The translations under genes and the position numbers were made by a program. DNA of 59,956 nt, taken from assembly GCA_002386465.1 (NCBI GenBank), contig DGIT01000085.1, positions 1-59,956 of the forward strand, given 5' to 3'. The stretch comes from Burkholderiales bacterium UBA4615 (GTDB lineage: Bacteria; Pseudomonadota; Gammaproteobacteria; Burkholderiales; Burkholderiaceae_E). Below, one piece after another: positions 8,591 to 17,787 of this stretch; within the stretch, counting starts at the first letter, position 1, and every line of letters begins with the position of its first letter. The notes under the pieces are model-generated. The model was not told where the DNA came from, ran no database searches, and was given only the letters and a program-made list of their open reading frames with translations.

Positions 8591-10303
8591 TCAGTGCTTG
8601 GTCGACAGCGCCTTCGTCCTGATTTCCTCAAGTGTCTGGGTCGGCGTGATCGCCTGCGGGTCGATCACCAGCTCGATCAGGGCCGCGGTGCCGGCTGCGC
8701 GCGCACGCGCCAGGGCTGCGGGGAACTGCGCGGTTTCAGTCACTTTCTCAGCGTAGCAGCCATAGGCTTTGGCCAGCGCCACGAAGTCGGGATTCTTCAA
8801 GGCCGTGCCATAGACCCGGGCCGGATATTCGCGCTCCTGATGCATGCGGATCGTGCCGTACATGCCGTTGTTAATCACCAGCACGATCGGCTTGGCGCCG
8901 TACTGGACGGCGGTGGCAAGCTCCTGCCCGGTCATCATGAAGTCGCCATCACCAGCGGCGGCAATCACGACGCGATCAGGATGGCGCAAGGCCGCAGCCA
9001 CTGCTGCGGGCACGCCATAGCCCATGGCACCCGAGGTCGGGGCCAGTTGGGTCTTGTGCTGGCGCAGGCGATAGAAGCGATGCAGCGGCGTGGCGAAATT
9101 GCCTGCGCCATTAGTGACGATGGTGTCGTGCGGCAGCACTTCATCCATGTGCAGCACGCACTCGGGGTAGCTGAGCGTGCCGGGTTGTGCGCGCGGCACG
9201 CGCCAGTCGGTCCAGTCGCTTCGAGCGGCTTCGCGCCAGCCTTTCCAGCGTGCAGCCAGCGTGGCGGCCTGGGCGTTCGGCACCTGACTCAGGGCCGCCG
9301 CAAATTCAATGGTGCCCGATACGATCGGCAAATCGGCATGGAAGACGCGGCCCAATTCCTCGGCACCCGGAAAGACATGAACCAGCGTCTGGCGCGGCGT
9401 GGGCGACTCCAGCAGGGTATAGCCAGCGGTGGTCATCTCGCCCAGTCGCACGCCCACTGCGATGATCAGGTCCGATTCAAGCACCCGCGCGGCGAGCTTC
9501 GGATTGGTGCCGATGCCCATCTCGCCGATGTAATGGCTGTCGGTGTTGTCGTAGGCGTCCTGATGGCGCCAGGCGCACACCACGGGCAATCCGAACTGGT
9601 GTGCAAAGCCCTGCACTGCGGTGCGCGAGGCGGCGTCCCAGCGCGAGCCGCCGACCAGCAGCAGCGGCTTGTGGGCCTGTGCCAGCATCTCGCCCAGACG
9701 GCTCATTTGCGCGGCCGACGGCGACGCCTGCGCCCGCACATAGGGGCGCGCATCAGCGACTGTGGCCATCTGAGTGAGCACATCTTCGGGCAAGGCCAGC
9801 ACCACAGGCCCGGGTCGCCCGGAGGTGGCCACATGAAACGCCTGCTGCACGTATTCCGGGATGCGGTCGGCACGATCAATCGACGCCACCCACTTGGCCA
9901 TCTGCCCGAACATGCGCCGGTAGTCGATCTCCTGGAAGGCTTCGCGGTCCACAAAGTCGGTACCCACCTGACCGATGAACAGGATCATCGGCGTGGAATC
10001 CTGAAAGGCGGTGTGCACGCCGATGGAGGCATTGGTGGCACCCGGGCCGCGCGTGGCAAACGCGATGCCCGGCGCGCCGGTGAGCTTGCCCCAGGCCTCG
10101 GCCATGTTGGCCGCCCCGCCCTCCTGGCGACAAACCACCAGTGGCAGGGTGTCGCGAACATCGTAGAGCGCATCGAGCACGGCCAGAAAGCTCTCGCCTG
10201 GGACGCAGAAAGCGCGGGTGGCGCCGTGCACCACGAGCTGGTCCACCAGGATTTGACCGCCTGTGCGCGCGACCGGCGCGCCGGCCGAAGACCTTGCCTG
10301 CAT
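8591..10303 (-). CDS. Thiamine-diphosphate-dependent enzyme, acetolactate-synthase-like large subunit
   Basis: 570 residues with the three-domain ThDP fold of acetolactate synthase, glyoxylate carboligase and benzoylformate decarboxylase. The cofactor-activating glutamate is E61 in CRQEGGAANMAEA. The central domain follows, and the C-terminal ThDP/Mg motif begins GDGDFMMTGQELATA and continues through INNGMYGTIRMHQ. No small regulatory subunit (IlvH/IlvN type) is adjacent, which argues against branched-chain amino-acid synthesis. Substrate cannot be assigned. The ATG at 10303 has AGAGGTGA 4 bases upstream; an in-frame extension to 10378 would be translated from repeat DNA and is rejected. Confidence 0.88.
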   Translation of the reverse strand: MQARSSAGAPVARTGGQILVDQLVVHGATRAFCVPGESFLAVLDALYDVRDTLPLVVCRQEGGAANMAEAWGKLTGAPGIAFATRGPGATNASIGVHTAFQDSTPMILFIGQVGTDFVDREAFQEIDYRRMFGQMAKWVASIDRADRIPEYVQQAFHVATSGRPGPVVLALPEDVLTQMATVADARPYVRAQASPSAAQMSRLGEMLAQAHKPLLLVGGSRWDAASRTAVQGFAHQFGLPVVCAWRHQDAYDNTDSHYIGEMGIGTNPKLAARVLESDLIIAVGVRLGEMTTAGYTLLESPTPRQTLVHVFPGAEELGRVFHADLPIVSGTIEFAAALSQVPNAQAATLAARWKGWREAARSDWTDWRVPRAQPGTLSYPECVLHMDEVLPHDTIVTNGAGNFATPLHRFYRLRQHKTQLAPTSGAMGYGVPAAVAAALRHPDRVVIAAAGDGDFMMTGQELATAVQYGAKPIVLVINNGMYGTIRMHQEREYPARVYGTALKNPDFVALAKAYGCYAEKVTETAQFPAALARARAAGTAALIELVIDPQAITPTQTLEEIRTKALSTKH

Positions 10304-10307
10304 CAAT

Positions 10308-10315
10308 TCACCTCT
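10308..10315 (-). promoter_or_regulatory. Ribosome-binding site fixing the start at 10303
   Basis: The minus strand reads AGAGGTGA 4 bases before the ATG at 10303. This favours that start over two upstream in-frame ATGs at 10321 and 10378. Confidence 0.7.
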
Positions 10316-10337
10316 TTCCATCCCCCCGCAGAAAACC

Positions 10338-10390
10338 GGGGTCAGATCACAATTAAAGAATTTGGGGTCGGATGACATTTTTTGGGGTCA
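10338..10390. repeat. Three GGGGTC-type short direct repeats (REP-like remnant)
   Basis: Three same-orientation copies lie in 53 bases: GGGGTCAGATCA at 10338, GGGGTCGGATGA at 10364 and GGGGTCA at 10384, separated by A/T-rich spacers. Words of this GGGGTCAGA kind are widespread interspersed repeats in proteobacterial genomes, often with REP-associated transposases; that link is from general knowledge and no transposase is in this window. The third copy contributes the TGA stop of the exporter gene. Confidence 0.55.
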
Positions 10391-11623
10391 TGGCCTGGCC
10401 GCAGTCCGGTTGGCCCAGCGCATCTGCCAGGCAAACAGCAAAGCCCCGCAGGACAGCGCGGCGAGTGACCCCAACGCCATCGTCGGCGCAGCGTGCCACA
10501 ACAGCGGCGCCACGGCACCCGCCACCAGCGCGTTTCCTGAACTCTGCGCAAACGCCATGCCCGAGGACGCCATGCCGCGGCGCTGATCGAACATGTCGAG
10601 CAGCATGACCTGCAGCGGCGCCATCGCCAGCGCCATGCCGATGTTGTAGCCCATCAGAGGAAGTGTGATCCAGGGCACCCGCGGCGGATCGAGCAGCCAG
10701 GACAGCAAGAGATTGAGCCCCACCGACGCGAACATGATCGCGTAGCCAATGCGTATCGTGGCGATTGGCAACAGTCGGCCAGCCAGACGTGACGAGGCAA
10801 ATGCGCCGAGCATGGTGCCGGCAATGCACGGCAAGAAAAGCCAGGCGAATCCGGTCGTGGGGACCCCGAGCGTGCGCACGAGGAATTCGGGCGCAGCCAG
10901 CACGTACAGGAAAAAGCCGGCAAAATTAAAGCCAAGTGCTGCAGCCAAACGCACGAAGGGGCCATGCGCGGCCATCATCGCGTAGCCCTGCGCAATGGCC
11001 TTGGGACGCAGGCTCTGTCGACGCTCAGGCGGCAATGTCTCGGGCAGGAAACGCCAGCAAAAGAGCGCCAGCAACAGCGCCACGACCGACAAAAAAATGA
11101 AGACTGCGCGCCAGCCGGCCAGGGCATGCAGCCAGCCACCGATTACCGGAGCGATCGCCGGCGCCAACGCAAACATCATGGTTGTCTGCGAGAGCATGCG
11201 CTGCGCCGCCGGCCCGTCGGCCACATCGCGCACCACCGCGCGGCCCACCGTCATCCCTACACCCGCCACCGCGCCCTGGACCGCACGCCAGAACCACAGC
11301 ATCTCTATCGACGTGGCCAATGCCGCACCCAGCGACGCCACCGCGAACGCCAGCAAACCGGCCATCACGACCCGCCGGCGGCCCAATGCATCGGAGACAG
11401 CGCCGTGCCACAGCGCCATGATGGCGAAGGGCGCAATGTAGGCGGTGAGCGTTTGCTGGACTTGCAGGGGCGAGGCCGCCAGATCAGCCCCGATCGACCC
11501 AAACGCCGGCAGATAAGTGTCGATGGCGAAAGGCCCCAAGGTCGACAGGCCGGCGATGATCGGGGGCAGGCTGCGTTGGAGTTCGACTCGGGAAGCAGCA
11601 GGCGGCGCAGGTGACCCGGACAT
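10388..11623 (-). CDS. Bcr/CflA-type multidrug efflux MFS transporter
   Basis: 411 residues, about twelve membrane helices, inner membrane, proton-driven export. The N-terminus LSTLGPFAIDTYLPAFGSIGADL is the hallmark of the Bcr/CflA (DHA1) subfamily. The loop 2-3 motif appears as GAVSDALGRRRVVMAG. Helix 5 carries an antiporter-type GxxxGPxxGG-like region (ALAPAIAPVIGGWL). The ATG at 11623 gives MSGSPAPP and fits the family; the open frame continues far upstream but is the antisense of the GNAT gene. The stop lies inside the GGGGTC repeat. Substrate unknown. Confidence 0.9.
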   Translation of the reverse strand: MSGSPAPPAASRVELQRSLPPIIAGLSTLGPFAIDTYLPAFGSIGADLAASPLQVQQTLTAYIAPFAIMALWHGAVSDALGRRRVVMAGLLAFAVASLGAALATSIEMLWFWRAVQGAVAGVGMTVGRAVVRDVADGPAAQRMLSQTTMMFALAPAIAPVIGGWLHALAGWRAVFIFLSVVALLLALFCWRFLPETLPPERRQSLRPKAIAQGYAMMAAHGPFVRLAAALGFNFAGFFLYVLAAPEFLVRTLGVPTTGFAWLFLPCIAGTMLGAFASSRLAGRLLPIATIRIGYAIMFASVGLNLLLSWLLDPPRVPWITLPLMGYNIGMALAMAPLQVMLLDMFDQRRGMASSGMAFAQSSGNALVAGAVAPLLWHAAPTMALGSLAALSCGALLFAWQMRWANRTAARP

Positions 11624-11731
11624 CCGTCGATTGTCGCACGCGCTTCGCGCAGCCTGTCTGACGAAGCTGGCAAAATGACAGCGTGCCGCCCCGGGCACCG
11701 CAACGGCCAGCGCATGTGCCTGATATCGGTC

Positions 11732-12250
11732 ATGTCCAACGCTCTCAACGCCGCGCCTGCTCACCCGGGCCTCACCCTGGAACGGCTCGATCCGAACGAT
11801 GCGCGCCATGTGCGGGCGCTGATCGCGTTGCTCGACGAATATGCAAGCGGCCCGGAGGGCGGGGGCGTGCCCCTGACCGAGCAGGCGAAGGCACACCTGC
11901 CCGCAGCACTGGCCGAGCGCGCACACTATGTCGGTTGGCTGGCTTTTGAGGGCGAGTGCGCAGTAGGCCTGCTCAATGCGTTTGAGGGCCTGTCCACCTT
12001 CAAGGCACGCCCCCTGCTCAACATTCACGATATTGCCGTGGCCGCCACCCATCGCGGGCGCGGCATCGGCCGTGCCCTTCTGGCCCGGGCCGAAACCGAG
12101 GCACGCCAGCGCAGCTGCTGCAAACTGACGCTCGAGGCGCTGGAGGGCAACCTGCGCGCCATCGGGCTGTACCGCGATGTGGGCTTTGTCGCTTATGAAC
12201 TCGACCCGGCCATGGGTCGGGCCACCTTCTTCGAAAAATGGCTGACCTGA
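11732..12250 (+). CDS. GNAT-family N-acetyltransferase
   Basis: 172 residues. The acetyl-CoA-binding motif A is clear: HDIAVAATHRGRGIGRALLARAE with the RGRGIG pyrophosphate loop, followed by motif B (ALEGNLRAIGLYRDVGFVAYE). The acceptor is unknown. Starts at 11714 or 11675 are possible but add residues unlike the family. It is divergent from the exporter gene and is followed after 16 bases by yajQ. Confidence 0.88.
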   Translation: MSNALNAAPAHPGLTLERLDPNDARHVRALIALLDEYASGPEGGGVPLTEQAKAHLPAALAERAHYVGWLAFEGECAVGLLNAFEGLSTFKARPLLNIHDIAVAATHRGRGIGRALLARAETEARQRSCCKLTLEALEGNLRAIGLYRDVGFVAYELDPAMGRATFFEKWLT

Positions 12251-12266
12251 GCCGAAAGGAACTGCA

Positions 12267-12752
12267 ATGCCTTCATTCGACGTGATGTGCGAAGCCGATG
12301 CGGTCGAGATCCGCAATGCGCTCGACCAGGCCAATAAGGAAATCACCAACCGCTTCGACTTCAAAGGGTCCGATGCCCGCATCGAACTCAAGGACAAGGT
12401 GATGACCGCGTTTGCAGACGATGACTTCAAGCTCGGGCAGGTGAAAGACGTGCTGCTGGCCAAGTTCGCCAAGCGCAATGTCGATGTGCGCTTCCTCGAC
12501 TACGGCAACATCGAAAAAATCGGCGGCGACAAGATCAAGCAGACGATCACGGTGCGCCACGGTGTGCCAGGCGATGCCGCCAAGAAGATCGTACGTCTGA
12601 TCAAGGACGCCAAGCTCAAGGTCCAGGCGGCCATTCAGGGCGATGCGGTGCGGGTGACCGGTGCCAAGCGTGACGACCTGCAGTCGGCGATCGCACTGGT
12701 CAAGCAGGACATGACCGAGCTGCCGCTCACCTTTGGCAATTTCCGCGACTGA
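12267..12752 (+). CDS. yajQ: YajQ-family nucleotide-binding protein
   Basis: 161 residues, full length for the UPF0234/YajQ family. It begins with MPSFDVMCEADAVEIRNALDQANKEITNRFDFKGSDA-type sequence and ends with the conserved LPLTFGNFRD. Members bind nucleotides, and some bind cyclic di-GMP and act as transcription co-regulators; which applies here is not visible. AAAGGA lies 8 bases before the ATG. Cytoplasmic. Confidence 0.95.
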   Translation: MPSFDVMCEADAVEIRNALDQANKEITNRFDFKGSDARIELKDKVMTAFADDDFKLGQVKDVLLAKFAKRNVDVRFLDYGNIEKIGGDKIKQTITVRHGVPGDAAKKIVRLIKDAKLKVQAAIQGDAVRVTGAKRDDLQSAIALVKQDMTELPLTFGNFRD

Positions 12753-12790
12753 CGCGGGCGACGACGGCCAGGTGTCGGGGCAGCGCGGGC

Positions 12791-13582
12791 ATGAGCCTCA
12801 CTGACGGACTCACCCCGCTCCGGGTGGAGGGCCATACGCTGGGTTGGGTGCACGCAGAGTGGTGTGCGCGTTTGCTCCAGCCTCCGACCCCGTTCAACCT
12901 GGAAGCGGGCGCCATCGAAATCATGGCGCGCCTGCCTAGCTTTGCCAGCCGATCTGCAGCGCTGGCCGCCTGGAGCGAGGCTGCACGCGAACGCTGGAAT
13001 CTGCCCGGATGGCGCGACGAACGCACCGTCGTACGCGACGGCGATCGGCCACTGTTCAGCATTGAGCGTGCGCTGATGCGGCCACTGGGACTGGAACTAC
13101 GCTCAGCGCAGGCCAACGTCTGGTGTGTCACGGTCGCCGGGCCGCTGCTGTGGATCGCCCGTCGCGCCCAGCACAAACCAGTGGAGCCCGGCAAGCTCGA
13201 TGGACTGGTGGCGGGAGGCATTGCCGGGTTCGACGAGCCCTTCGCCACCCTGGTGCGCGAATGTGCGGAAGAAGCCGGCATCACCGAGCCAGTGGCCCGT
13301 CAGGCCGTGCCGGCCGGCACGCTGGACATCAGTTACGCCACGCACTACGACGGACTGCCTGCGCTGCACCGGGAACACATCACGCTCTTTGATCTGGAGT
13401 TGCCCGCGCATGTGATCCCGGTGCCGCTGGATGGCGAGCACGAGGCTATCTTGCCGATGACACCGTTCGAGGCCCGTGCATCGATCGCGCAAGGGGGCTG
13501 GACGCGCGAAGGCGCTCAGGCCACGCTTGAGCTGATCGGTCGACAGCGCTGGCTTGTCCCTCAGGACTCGATGCGCGCGTAG
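12791..13582 (+). CDS. Nudix hydrolase with DUF4743 N-terminal domain
   Basis: 263 residues. The N-terminal 120 residues resemble the DUF4743 domain found before Nudix domains in TNR3-like proteins. The Nudix box runs GIAGFDEPFATLVRECAEEAGI; the REUxEExGU core is intact while the first metal-side Glu is replaced by, or shifted next to, Asp. Related proteins hydrolyse thiamine diphosphate analogues or similar diphosphates; this is family knowledge and the substrate is not established here. The 3' end overlaps the convergent folE2 by 22 bases. Confidence 0.85.
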   Translation: MSLTDGLTPLRVEGHTLGWVHAEWCARLLQPPTPFNLEAGAIEIMARLPSFASRSAALAAWSEAARERWNLPGWRDERTVVRDGDRPLFSIERALMRPLGLELRSAQANVWCVTVAGPLLWIARRAQHKPVEPGKLDGLVAGGIAGFDEPFATLVRECAEEAGITEPVARQAVPAGTLDISYATHYDGLPALHREHITLFDLELPAHVIPVPLDGEHEAILPMTPFEARASIAQGGWTREGAQATLELIGRQRWLVPQDSMRA

Positions 13583-14379
13583 GCCGAGTGGTTGTGGATG
13601 GACTCGAAGTTCTCGCCTTCGACCACGAAGGACGCCAGGCCTGGGGTCTGACGCACGGCCGCAGCGACATCACGCACCAGGTCTTCGACAAACTTGGGAT
13701 TGTCGTAGGCACGCTCGGTGACATGCTTTTCGTCGACCCGCTTGAGCAGTCCGTAGAGCTCACACGAAGCCTGCTGCTCGACGCGGGCAATCAGGTCGTG
13801 CACATTCAGTGAGGCCCCGGGCAGCAGACAGGCCTCGACCGTGACGTGCGAACGCTGATTGTGTGCGCCGTAATCGGAGATGGTCTTGGAGCAGGGGCAC
13901 AGGCTGGTGACCGGCACCAGGATGCGCACGTTCACCTGGGGCGCAGTGCGCCCGCCGTCCACGCTGATCGCCAGTTCGTAGTCCATCGTGCTCTGGACCA
14001 GCGAGACCGGTGCGGTCTTGGTCACGAACAGCGGGAACGTCAGCTCGAAACGGCCGGTATCGGCCTGCAGCAACTCGAGCATCTCGGCATGCAATGGCAC
14101 CAGTGCATCGAGGGACAGACTGCGGGCCTGACGCTCCAGCAGCGCAATGAAGCGCGACATGTGCGTGCCTTTCTGATCGGCCGGCAACGCGACGAACAGA
14201 CCCCAGACTGCTACCGTGGGTACCGAGACCTCGCCGGATTGCCAAAGCAGCGGGTAGCGCAAGCCGCGCACCCCGACGCGCTGAATGGGCTGCAGGCGAT
14301 GATCGGCACTGCTCTGCACATCAGGCATGTCACGGTCGGCGGATCCCGTGAGGGAAGCGCCTGGGTCGCGGGAATTCAT
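13561..14379 (-). CDS. folE2: GTP cyclohydrolase FolE2 (type IB)
   Basis: Converts GTP to 7,8-dihydroneopterin triphosphate, the first step to tetrahydrofolate. 272 residues, full length for FolE2, beginning MNSRDP and containing the PDVQSSADHRLQPIQRVGVRGLRYP block. The metal-site signature CPCSKTISDYGAHNQRSHV is intact, as is the C-terminal ENFESIHNHSAYA. AAAGGA precedes the ATG at 14379. FolE2 enzymes can use metals other than zinc and are often zinc-repressed; I did not identify a Zur box. It lies downstream of dxs on the same strand with 107 bases between. Confidence 0.95.
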   Translation of the reverse strand: MNSRDPGASLTGSADRDMPDVQSSADHRLQPIQRVGVRGLRYPLLWQSGEVSVPTVAVWGLFVALPADQKGTHMSRFIALLERQARSLSLDALVPLHAEMLELLQADTGRFELTFPLFVTKTAPVSLVQSTMDYELAISVDGGRTAPQVNVRILVPVTSLCPCSKTISDYGAHNQRSHVTVEACLLPGASLNVHDLIARVEQQASCELYGLLKRVDEKHVTERAYDNPKFVEDLVRDVAAAVRQTPGLASFVVEGENFESIHNHSAYARIES

Positions 14380-14486
14380 CGGTCGTCCTTTCCGGTCAGC
14401 CTTCTACTGTAGCGCAACCGACTGCGCCAGCCGCTGAAAGACCGGGCCAGACCCGACGTTTCGACATGGGGCTTGCGATGGACGGC

Positions 14487-16409
14487 TCAGCGGCTTGCCA
14501 CCAGTCTGGGCGAGGCAGCCGTTTCCGTCCCGCCCAGCAGGTCGGCAAAGCGTGCCCGCACCGATCGCTCAATGCCCTCGGCATCCAGCCCCTCCAGCTT
14601 GAGCAGCAACCCCGGGTCGCCGTGATCGATGAAGAGGTCGCGCAGCCCCAGTTGCAGGACTGGGCGCTGCACGCCACGCGCGGCCATGGCTTCGAGGCAG
14701 GCACTGCCCGCTCCGCCCATGATGGCGTGCTCCTCGACCGTGACGAATGCGTCGTGCGTACGGGCCAGTTCTTCGATGAGCGCCTCGTCCACCGGCTTGA
14801 CCCAGCGCATGTCGACCACCGTCGCATCGAGCGCGTGGCCGGCGGCAAGCGCCGGGTGGACCATGGAACCAAAGGCCAGGAAGGCGATCCGCTGCCCGGT
14901 ACGACGCACCAGGCCCTTGCCGAAGGGCAGACGGGTGAACGCCTTGACCACTTCAGCGCCAACCCCCGATCCGCGCGGATAGCGCACGGCGCTGGGCCCT
15001 GCGTGGCAATAGGCGGTGTAGAGCATCTGGCGACATTCGTTCTCGTCGGACGGCGCCAGAACCACCATGTTCGGAATGCACCGCAGGTAGGCCAGATCGT
15101 AGGCGCCCGCGTGGGTGGCGCCATCGGCACCGACCAGCCCGGCGCGGTCCAGTGCGAAGACCACCGGCAGGTTCTGCAGGGCCACGTCATGGATGAGCTG
15201 GTCGTAGCCGCGCTGCAGGAAGGTGGAGTAGATGGCGACCACGGGCTTCACGCCCTCGCAGGCCATGCCGGCTGCGAAGGTCACCGCATGCTGCTCGGCA
15301 ATCCCGACGTCGAAATAGCGCTTGGGAAAACGCCGCTCGAATTCCACCAGGCCAGAGCCTTCACGCATGGCCGGGGTGACACCCACCAGCCGCTCGTCCT
15401 GTTCCGCCAGATCGCAGATCCAGTCGCCGAAGATCTGGGTGTAGGTGGGCTTGCCGCCACTGGATTTCTTGATGCCCTCACCCGGATCGAACTTGCCCGG
15501 GCCGTGGTAAAGCACCGGGTCGGCCTCGGCCAGCTTGTAGCCCTGCCCTTTTCGGGTGATGACATGCAGGAACACCGGCCCATGCATCTCGCGCAGGTTC
15601 TGCAGGGTGGGCACGAGCGCATCCAGGTCATGCCCATCGATTGGGCCGAAGTAAGTGAAACCGAACTCCTCGAACATCGTGGCAGGCACGACCATGCCTT
15701 TGGCATGCTCCTCGAGGCGGCGCGCCAGTTCGTACACCGGGGGCACCTTGGACAGGACGCTGCGCGCCATGTCCCGGGCCATGGTCACCTGACGCCCGGA
15801 GAGCACGCGGGCCAGATACTTGTTCAGCGCTCCCACTGGCGGGGAGATCGACATGTCATTGTCGTTGAGCACCACCAGCAGATCGATGTCGGGCGTGACA
15901 CCGGCGTTGTTCATCGCTTCGAACGCCATGCCGGCGGTCATCGCGCCATCGCCAATGATCGCCACATGCCGCCGGCGTGTGGGTCCCTTATTTTCGCCCT
16001 TGTTGCGCGAAGCCACCGCCATGCCCAGCGCAGCCGAGATGGAGGTGGACGAGTGCGCCGTGCCGAAGGTGTCAAATTCGCTTTCGGCGCGACGCGGAAA
16101 GCCCGAGATGCCGCCGTGCTGGCGCAGCCGGCCCATGCCCTCGCGACGCCCGGTCAGGATCTTGTGCGGATACGACTGATGGCCCACGTCCCACACCAGC
16201 CGATCACGCGGAGTGTTGAAGACATAGTGCAGCGCGATGGTCAGCTCGACCGTGCCCAGGTTGCTGGACAGATGGCCGCCGGTGCGCGAGACCGACTCGA
16301 GAATATAGCGGCGCAGCTGATCGGCCAGCGCCGGCAAACGGTTGCGCTCCATGCGGCGCAGTACCGAGGGATCATCGATCTGCTCGAGCAGTGAGTAGGC
16401 ATCTGTCAT
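14487..16409 (-). CDS. dxs: 1-deoxy-D-xylulose-5-phosphate synthase
   Basis: ThDP enzyme that condenses pyruvate and glyceraldehyde-3-phosphate, the entry step of the MEP isoprenoid pathway. 640 residues, full length. Visible signatures: LSSNLGTVELTIALHYVF, WDVGHQSYPHKILTGRR, the ThDP/Mg GDGAMTAGMAFEAMN block and, in the second half, the DVGIAEQHAVTFAAGMA transketolase motif with the catalytic glutamate. It follows ispA by 83 bases, so prenyl diphosphate supply and elongation genes lie together. Confidence 0.97.
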   Translation of the reverse strand: MTDAYSLLEQIDDPSVLRRMERNRLPALADQLRRYILESVSRTGGHLSSNLGTVELTIALHYVFNTPRDRLVWDVGHQSYPHKILTGRREGMGRLRQHGGISGFPRRAESEFDTFGTAHSSTSISAALGMAVASRNKGENKGPTRRRHVAIIGDGAMTAGMAFEAMNNAGVTPDIDLLVVLNDNDMSISPPVGALNKYLARVLSGRQVTMARDMARSVLSKVPPVYELARRLEEHAKGMVVPATMFEEFGFTYFGPIDGHDLDALVPTLQNLREMHGPVFLHVITRKGQGYKLAEADPVLYHGPGKFDPGEGIKKSSGGKPTYTQIFGDWICDLAEQDERLVGVTPAMREGSGLVEFERRFPKRYFDVGIAEQHAVTFAAGMACEGVKPVVAIYSTFLQRGYDQLIHDVALQNLPVVFALDRAGLVGADGATHAGAYDLAYLRCIPNMVVLAPSDENECRQMLYTAYCHAGPSAVRYPRGSGVGAEVVKAFTRLPFGKGLVRRTGQRIAFLAFGSMVHPALAAGHALDATVVDMRWVKPVDEALIEELARTHDAFVTVEEHAIMGGAGSACLEAMAARGVQRPVLQLGLRDLFIDHGDPGLLLKLEGLDAEGIERSVRARFADLLGGTETAASPRLVASR

Positions 16410-16492
16410 CTTTGTGTACTCCCCTCAAGTCCCGGCGCGATAGTCGCCCCAGTTTCTTCCGATCCAACGATCACTCACCCTGCAACAACCGG

Positions 16493-17449
16493 TCAGGAAC
16501 GTCTGAGCACGATCAGGTCCGCCAGCGCGCGCAAGGGCTCAGCTGAGCCGCCGAATCCCTCGAGCGCCGCATGCGCCTGTTCACGCAGCGATGCAGCCAG
16601 CGACCGCGCGCCACTCAGTCCAAGCAGCGACACAAACGTGGGCTTGTCCTGCTCGGCATCCTTGCCGGCGGTCTTGCCCAGTGTGGCACTGTCGGCCTCC
16701 ACGTCCAGCACATCATCCACCACCTGAAATGCCAGGCCTACTGCCGCGCTGTAGCGATCGAGCGCGGCAGCCTCCACAGCACTTTGCGGCACTCCACAGC
16801 AGGCGCCCAGGCGCACCGAAGCACGCAACATGGCACCGGTCTTGCGACGGTGCATGTCTTCCAGCGCCTCTCGGGTCAAATGCCCCCCCACGGCCGAAAG
16901 ATCGATCGCCTGCCCACCCGCCATGCCGACCGAGCCGGCGGCATCGGCCAGCTCGGCACACATCCGCACCACGGCGTTCGCCGGAACACCTGCCTCGGCC
17001 GCTTCGGCCACGGCACGGAACGCCAGAGCCTGCAGGGCGTCGCCCACGAGCATGGCCAGCGCCTCGCCATAGGCCACATGCACCGTGGGCTTGCCACGAC
17101 GCAGCACATCGTTGTCCATGCAGGGCAGATCGTCATGGACCAGTGAATACGCGTGGACGAGCTCCACCGCACAGGCCGCCGCATCGAGTGCCGCAGGCGA
17201 CGCACCGGTGACGGCACCAGCAGCATGCACCAGCAAGGGCCGGACCCGCTTGCCGCCTTCGAGGACGGCATAGCGCATGGCTGCGTGCAGACGGTCAAGC
17301 GCGCTGTCGCCCGCTGGCTCAGGCAGCAGGCGCTGCAGATGCGCCTCCGTGCGGACGAGGATCTGGCCAGACCAGTCGGCCAGAGCAAACCCATCGGCTT
17401 GAACCGGCTGGCCGGTGGTGGGTCTGGGCTGAAGCGGGGACGCCGACAT
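16493..17449 (-). CDS. ispA: Polyprenyl synthetase, farnesyl (or geranylgeranyl) diphosphate synthase type
   Basis: Head-to-tail condensation of isopentenyl diphosphate with allylic diphosphates, feeding quinones and undecaprenyl carrier. 318 residues. The first Asp-rich motif is DDLPCMDND (residues 106-114) with the two-residue insertion typical of bacterial FPP synthases. The second is DDVLD in FQVVDDVLDVEADS. The GGKRVRP substrate loop is present. It lies between xseB and dxs on the same strand, the usual proteobacterial order. Confidence 0.95.
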   Translation of the reverse strand: MSASPLQPRPTTGQPVQADGFALADWSGQILVRTEAHLQRLLPEPAGDSALDRLHAAMRYAVLEGGKRVRPLLVHAAGAVTGASPAALDAAACAVELVHAYSLVHDDLPCMDNDVLRRGKPTVHVAYGEALAMLVGDALQALAFRAVAEAAEAGVPANAVVRMCAELADAAGSVGMAGGQAIDLSAVGGHLTREALEDMHRRKTGAMLRASVRLGACCGVPQSAVEAAALDRYSAAVGLAFQVVDDVLDVEADSATLGKTAGKDAEQDKPTFVSLLGLSGARSLAASLREQAHAALEGFGGSAEPLRALADLIVLRRS

Positions 17450-17472
17450 GGAGATGTGGGGGGTGGCGGGCC

Positions 17473-17727
17473 TCAGGCCTCGGGCGCGCCGTCAGGTTCG
17501 AAGGGCTTGAGCAGATCGCCCTCGAGCACCTTCACCTGCTGGCGCACCTGGGCCAGGTTGTCGCGGCAGAACGCCACCAGCTGGGCGCCGCGCTGATAGG
17601 CCTGCACCGACGCTTCCAGCGACAGGCTGCCCGACTCCATCTTCTGGACGAGACCCTCGAGCTCGGCAAGAGCGTCCTCGAACGAGGCAACGGGCGCAGG
17701 CGCTGGGCGGTCGGTGCGGGGGGCCAT
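17473..17727 (-). CDS. xseB: Exodeoxyribonuclease VII small subunit
   Basis: 84 residues, normal length. The core SFEDALAELEGLVQKMESGSLSLEASVQAYQRG matches XseB, which associates with XseA to degrade single-stranded DNA. An Ala/Pro-rich N-terminal lead precedes the domain. First gene of the xseB-ispA-dxs run; the stop is 23 bases before ispA. The large subunit xseA is not in the window. Confidence 0.95.
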   Translation of the reverse strand: MAPRTDRPAPAPVASFEDALAELEGLVQKMESGSLSLEASVQAYQRGAQLVAFCRDNLAQVRQQVKVLEGDLLKPFEPDGAPEA

Positions 17728-17787
17728 GGTGGAAAAAGAATCCTAAACCCGCAGTGTAGATCACCCAGCCCGGCACCGTTGAATCTC

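Noticed and set aside
8450..10375. Open frame of 641 codons on the plus strand opposite the ThDP enzyme
   Set aside because: Antisense shadow of a gene with intact ThDP motifs and a good ribosome site.
10304..10378. N-terminal extension of the ThDP enzyme to 10378
   Set aside because: The extra 25 residues are translated repeat DNA; the AGAGGTGA site supports 10303.
11624..12478. Long upstream extension of the Bcr/CflA-type transporter
   Set aside because: It runs antisense through the GNAT gene; the MFS first helix starts at 11623.
14466..16394. Open frame of 642 codons on the plus strand opposite dxs
   Set aside because: It mirrors dxs on the other strand, has no domain or ribosome site and reflects GC-rich codon bias.
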